From Faecalibacterium sp. An121 (GTDB lineage: Bacteria > Bacillota > Clostridia > Oscillospirales > Ruminococcaceae), in assembly GCF_002160915.1 (NCBI RefSeq), contig NZ_NFLM01000001.1:186001-250000 (forward strand): DNA of 64,000 nt. Direction: 5' to 3'. Each line of letters begins with the position of its first letter. The first letter of the stretch is position 1. Shown in pieces: positions 62,954 through 64,000 of this stretch. The notes under the pieces are model-generated. The model worked only from the letters and a program-made list of their open reading frames with translations. It searched no databases and was not told where the DNA came from. The translations under genes were made by a program, and so were the position numbers.

Positions 62954-63046
62954 GTTTGTTATGAAGAATGTAATAAGGCGCAAAATGAACCATTTCCCCC
63001 AACGCAATGAATCTCGAGTTGAGGATGTATATACTATGAGCATCGC

Positions 63047-63586
63047 TTAGGGGCAAAAACTGAAATGAGCGAGTTCCTGATGTGCTTGCAGGAATTCACT
63101 GTGCAGGCTGTAGTAGTGGGTCATATCATACCCCATGTGGTAAAGTGCGAGGAGCTTGACAAGAATCGTATGAAGATGGCGTTTGGTCATCGCGGCAATT
63201 TGCTGCACATCGTATCCTAGTTTGGTGAGATGGTAAACTTCTTCGCTGTCAAGCATCAGATGAGAAGAAAACGCATTGGCCTCATATTCAACCAGATGTG
63301 CCGGCGAAATGAAATTCATCGAATGGGAAACCCTATCGGGGAAAAGATAGGCTTCAGCAAAACGGCTTAATGCATAACCGCATACCATCTGCTTGGTCTG
63401 CCTATCCAGCGCAACATTGATAACGACCTGGTACAAATCCCATTTGAACGTGAAGAACCCGGAAATCGTGTCAAAGGGCATCTCTGTCACATTCATTCCC
63501 ACGGTCTTTGCAATGGTGCGCAGATCTCTTGAACCAGCACGCAGAACGAGTTCATTTGCCTTCTGATGGATAAAGGTAGAATCCAT
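63047..63586 (-). CDS. ImmA/IrrE-like protein lacking the HExxH motif
   Basis: 179 residues. It has the helical layout and the later EYEANAFSSHLML motif of ImmA/IrrE proteins, which cleave phage or ICE repressors. Where HExGH is expected, the sequence is CGYALSRF, so zinc binding and protease activity are probably lost. It follows the XRE gene by 41 bases in one operon, as ImmA/ImmR pairs do. ATG at 63586 with GATGAGG upstream. Confidence 0.75.
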   Translation of the reverse strand: MDSTFIHQKANELVLRAGSRDLRTIAKTVGMNVTEMPFDTISGFFTFKWDLYQVVINVALDRQTKQMVCGYALSRFAEAYLFPDRVSHSMNFISPAHLVEYEANAFSSHLMLDSEEVYHLTKLGYDVQQIAAMTKRHLHTILVKLLALYHMGYDMTHYYSLHSEFLQAHQELAHFSFCP

Positions 63587-63627
63587 AAATAAACCTCATC
63601 GCTGTATGAGACAGCAGCCAAGGGAAA

Positions 63628-64000
63628 CTAGCAGGTTTCCAGGGAAAGTCTTTCCTGTTCACGCTTTTGTTCACGGTATTGAAAATAAGCACGGTGCATC
63701 ACATACATGATGTTGTCCATATCTTCAGCAGACAGTTCTCCTGTGGCGAAAATTTCAGAGAGTTCCATGGCAAGCTGTTTTGCTTCTTTTCTGCCGCTTT
63801 CACCATAGGTGGAAGCAGCATCGTTCTCAAAAGACTCATCGTCATCATAAAAGTACTGAACAGGAACGTGAAAAATGTCGGCCAGCTTCTTGTAGGCGTT
63901 GTTATCCTTGGGATAACGTCCATCCCGCTCATAACCGATAACGGTACGGGGATGTACGCCAAGAATTTTGGCAAGCTCAGCCTGGGTCAACCCGGCTTGT
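63628..64000 (-). CDS. XRE-family regulator (ImmR-like), 5' end beyond window
   Basis: At least 124 residues. Helix-turn-helix LTQAELAKILGVHPRTVIGYE at the visible N-terminus; an in-frame ATG or other start must lie past 64,000. Partner of the ImmA-like gene. Such pairs control excision and transfer of ICEs; this suggests the ICE control region lies at this end. Confidence 0.8.
   Translation of the reverse strand, partial: QAGLTQAELAKILGVHPRTVIGYERDGRYPKDNNAYKKLADIFHVPVQYFYDDDESFENDAASTYGESGRKEAKQLAMELSEIFATGELSAEDMDNIMYVMHRAYFQYREQKREQERLSLETC

Larger units (their letters stand above)
21799..64000. mobile_element. Outer Tn1549-like ICE, degraded; right end beyond window
   Basis: Begins where the peptidoglycan-binding gene is cut, with a sharp drop in GC. 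It contains repA/parA/parB, pcfB, virD4, maff2, a VirB6-like gene and a relaxase remnant in the usual order of Tn1549/CTn elements. The N-terminal part of the split host gene does not appear before 64,000, so the right end is outside. An integrase for this element is not seen in the window. It carries a nested IME, an IS3, a type III restriction operon, a lac operon and an IS630. Confidence 0.75.

Overview
The window looks like the chromosome of a gut Bacillota of the Oscillospiraceae/Ruminococcaceae type (Faecalibacterium, Gemmiger and Subdoligranulum are the natural comparisons). This is inferred from the Tat-type twin-arginine lipoprotein signals, the frequent GTG/TTG starts with strong GGAGG ribosome sites, the families present and the Tn1549-like mobile DNA. 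There are two compositional halves. Positions 1 to about 21,798 are GC-rich chromosome. From about 21,799 to the window end the DNA is a mosaic of mobile elements with changing base composition.

Chromosomal part: a sugar-type ABC binding lipoprotein (cut by the window edge) behind a LacI regulator with its own promoter and operator; a complete oppABCDF-type peptide permease operon with a consensus promoter; a divergent block with a small membrane protein, a TetM/EF-G-like GTPase fused to a YacP/Rae1-type NYN ribonuclease domain, and NAD(P)H-hydrate dehydratase; Ogt and a sirtuin facing apart; a D-2-hydroxyacid dehydrogenase; an ECF sigma factor with a coupled unknown gene; a PLP aminotransferase; and a cell-wall pair (M15 peptidase and a multi-repeat peptidoglycan-binding protein). 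The last gene has lost its 5' end at about 21,798, where the mobile DNA begins.

Outer element (21,799 to beyond 64,000): repA, parA, parB, small transfer ORFs, pcfB, a VirD4 coupling protein, maff2 and a VirB6-like gene form the left half of a Tn1549-like ICE. An IS3-family element then joins the first codons of the next transfer gene directly to the last ~154 codons of a relaxase. VirB4 and most of the transfer machinery are therefore missing here. After that come a regulator, a four-gene defence operon (SNF2-like helicase, membrane/coiled-coil protein, type III Mod, type III Res), an oriT-like hairpin cluster, a lactose operon (AraC regulator, GPH permease, GH2 beta-galactosidase), another regulator, an IS630-family element, and an XRE/ImmA-like pair.

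Inner element (29,319-42,914): an integrative mobilizable element with a large serine recombinase, MobA/MobL relaxase, CHC2 primase-like protein, VapE-like helicase, a phased GTTGCCG iteron array and an oriT-like hairpin is inserted inside the maff2 gene of the outer element. The two maff2 halves share an 11-bp core. It carries an AT-rich aminoglycoside/streptothricin resistance block (nucleotidyltransferase, methyltransferase, ant(6), sat4, aph(3')-III) that is spliced into the backbone through two truncated regulator genes.

Together the window shows a crippled ICE acting as a carrier for resistance, restriction and lactose use, with a nested element that may still be mobilizable. Functions are assigned from motif and family recognition by eye; no database search was run.
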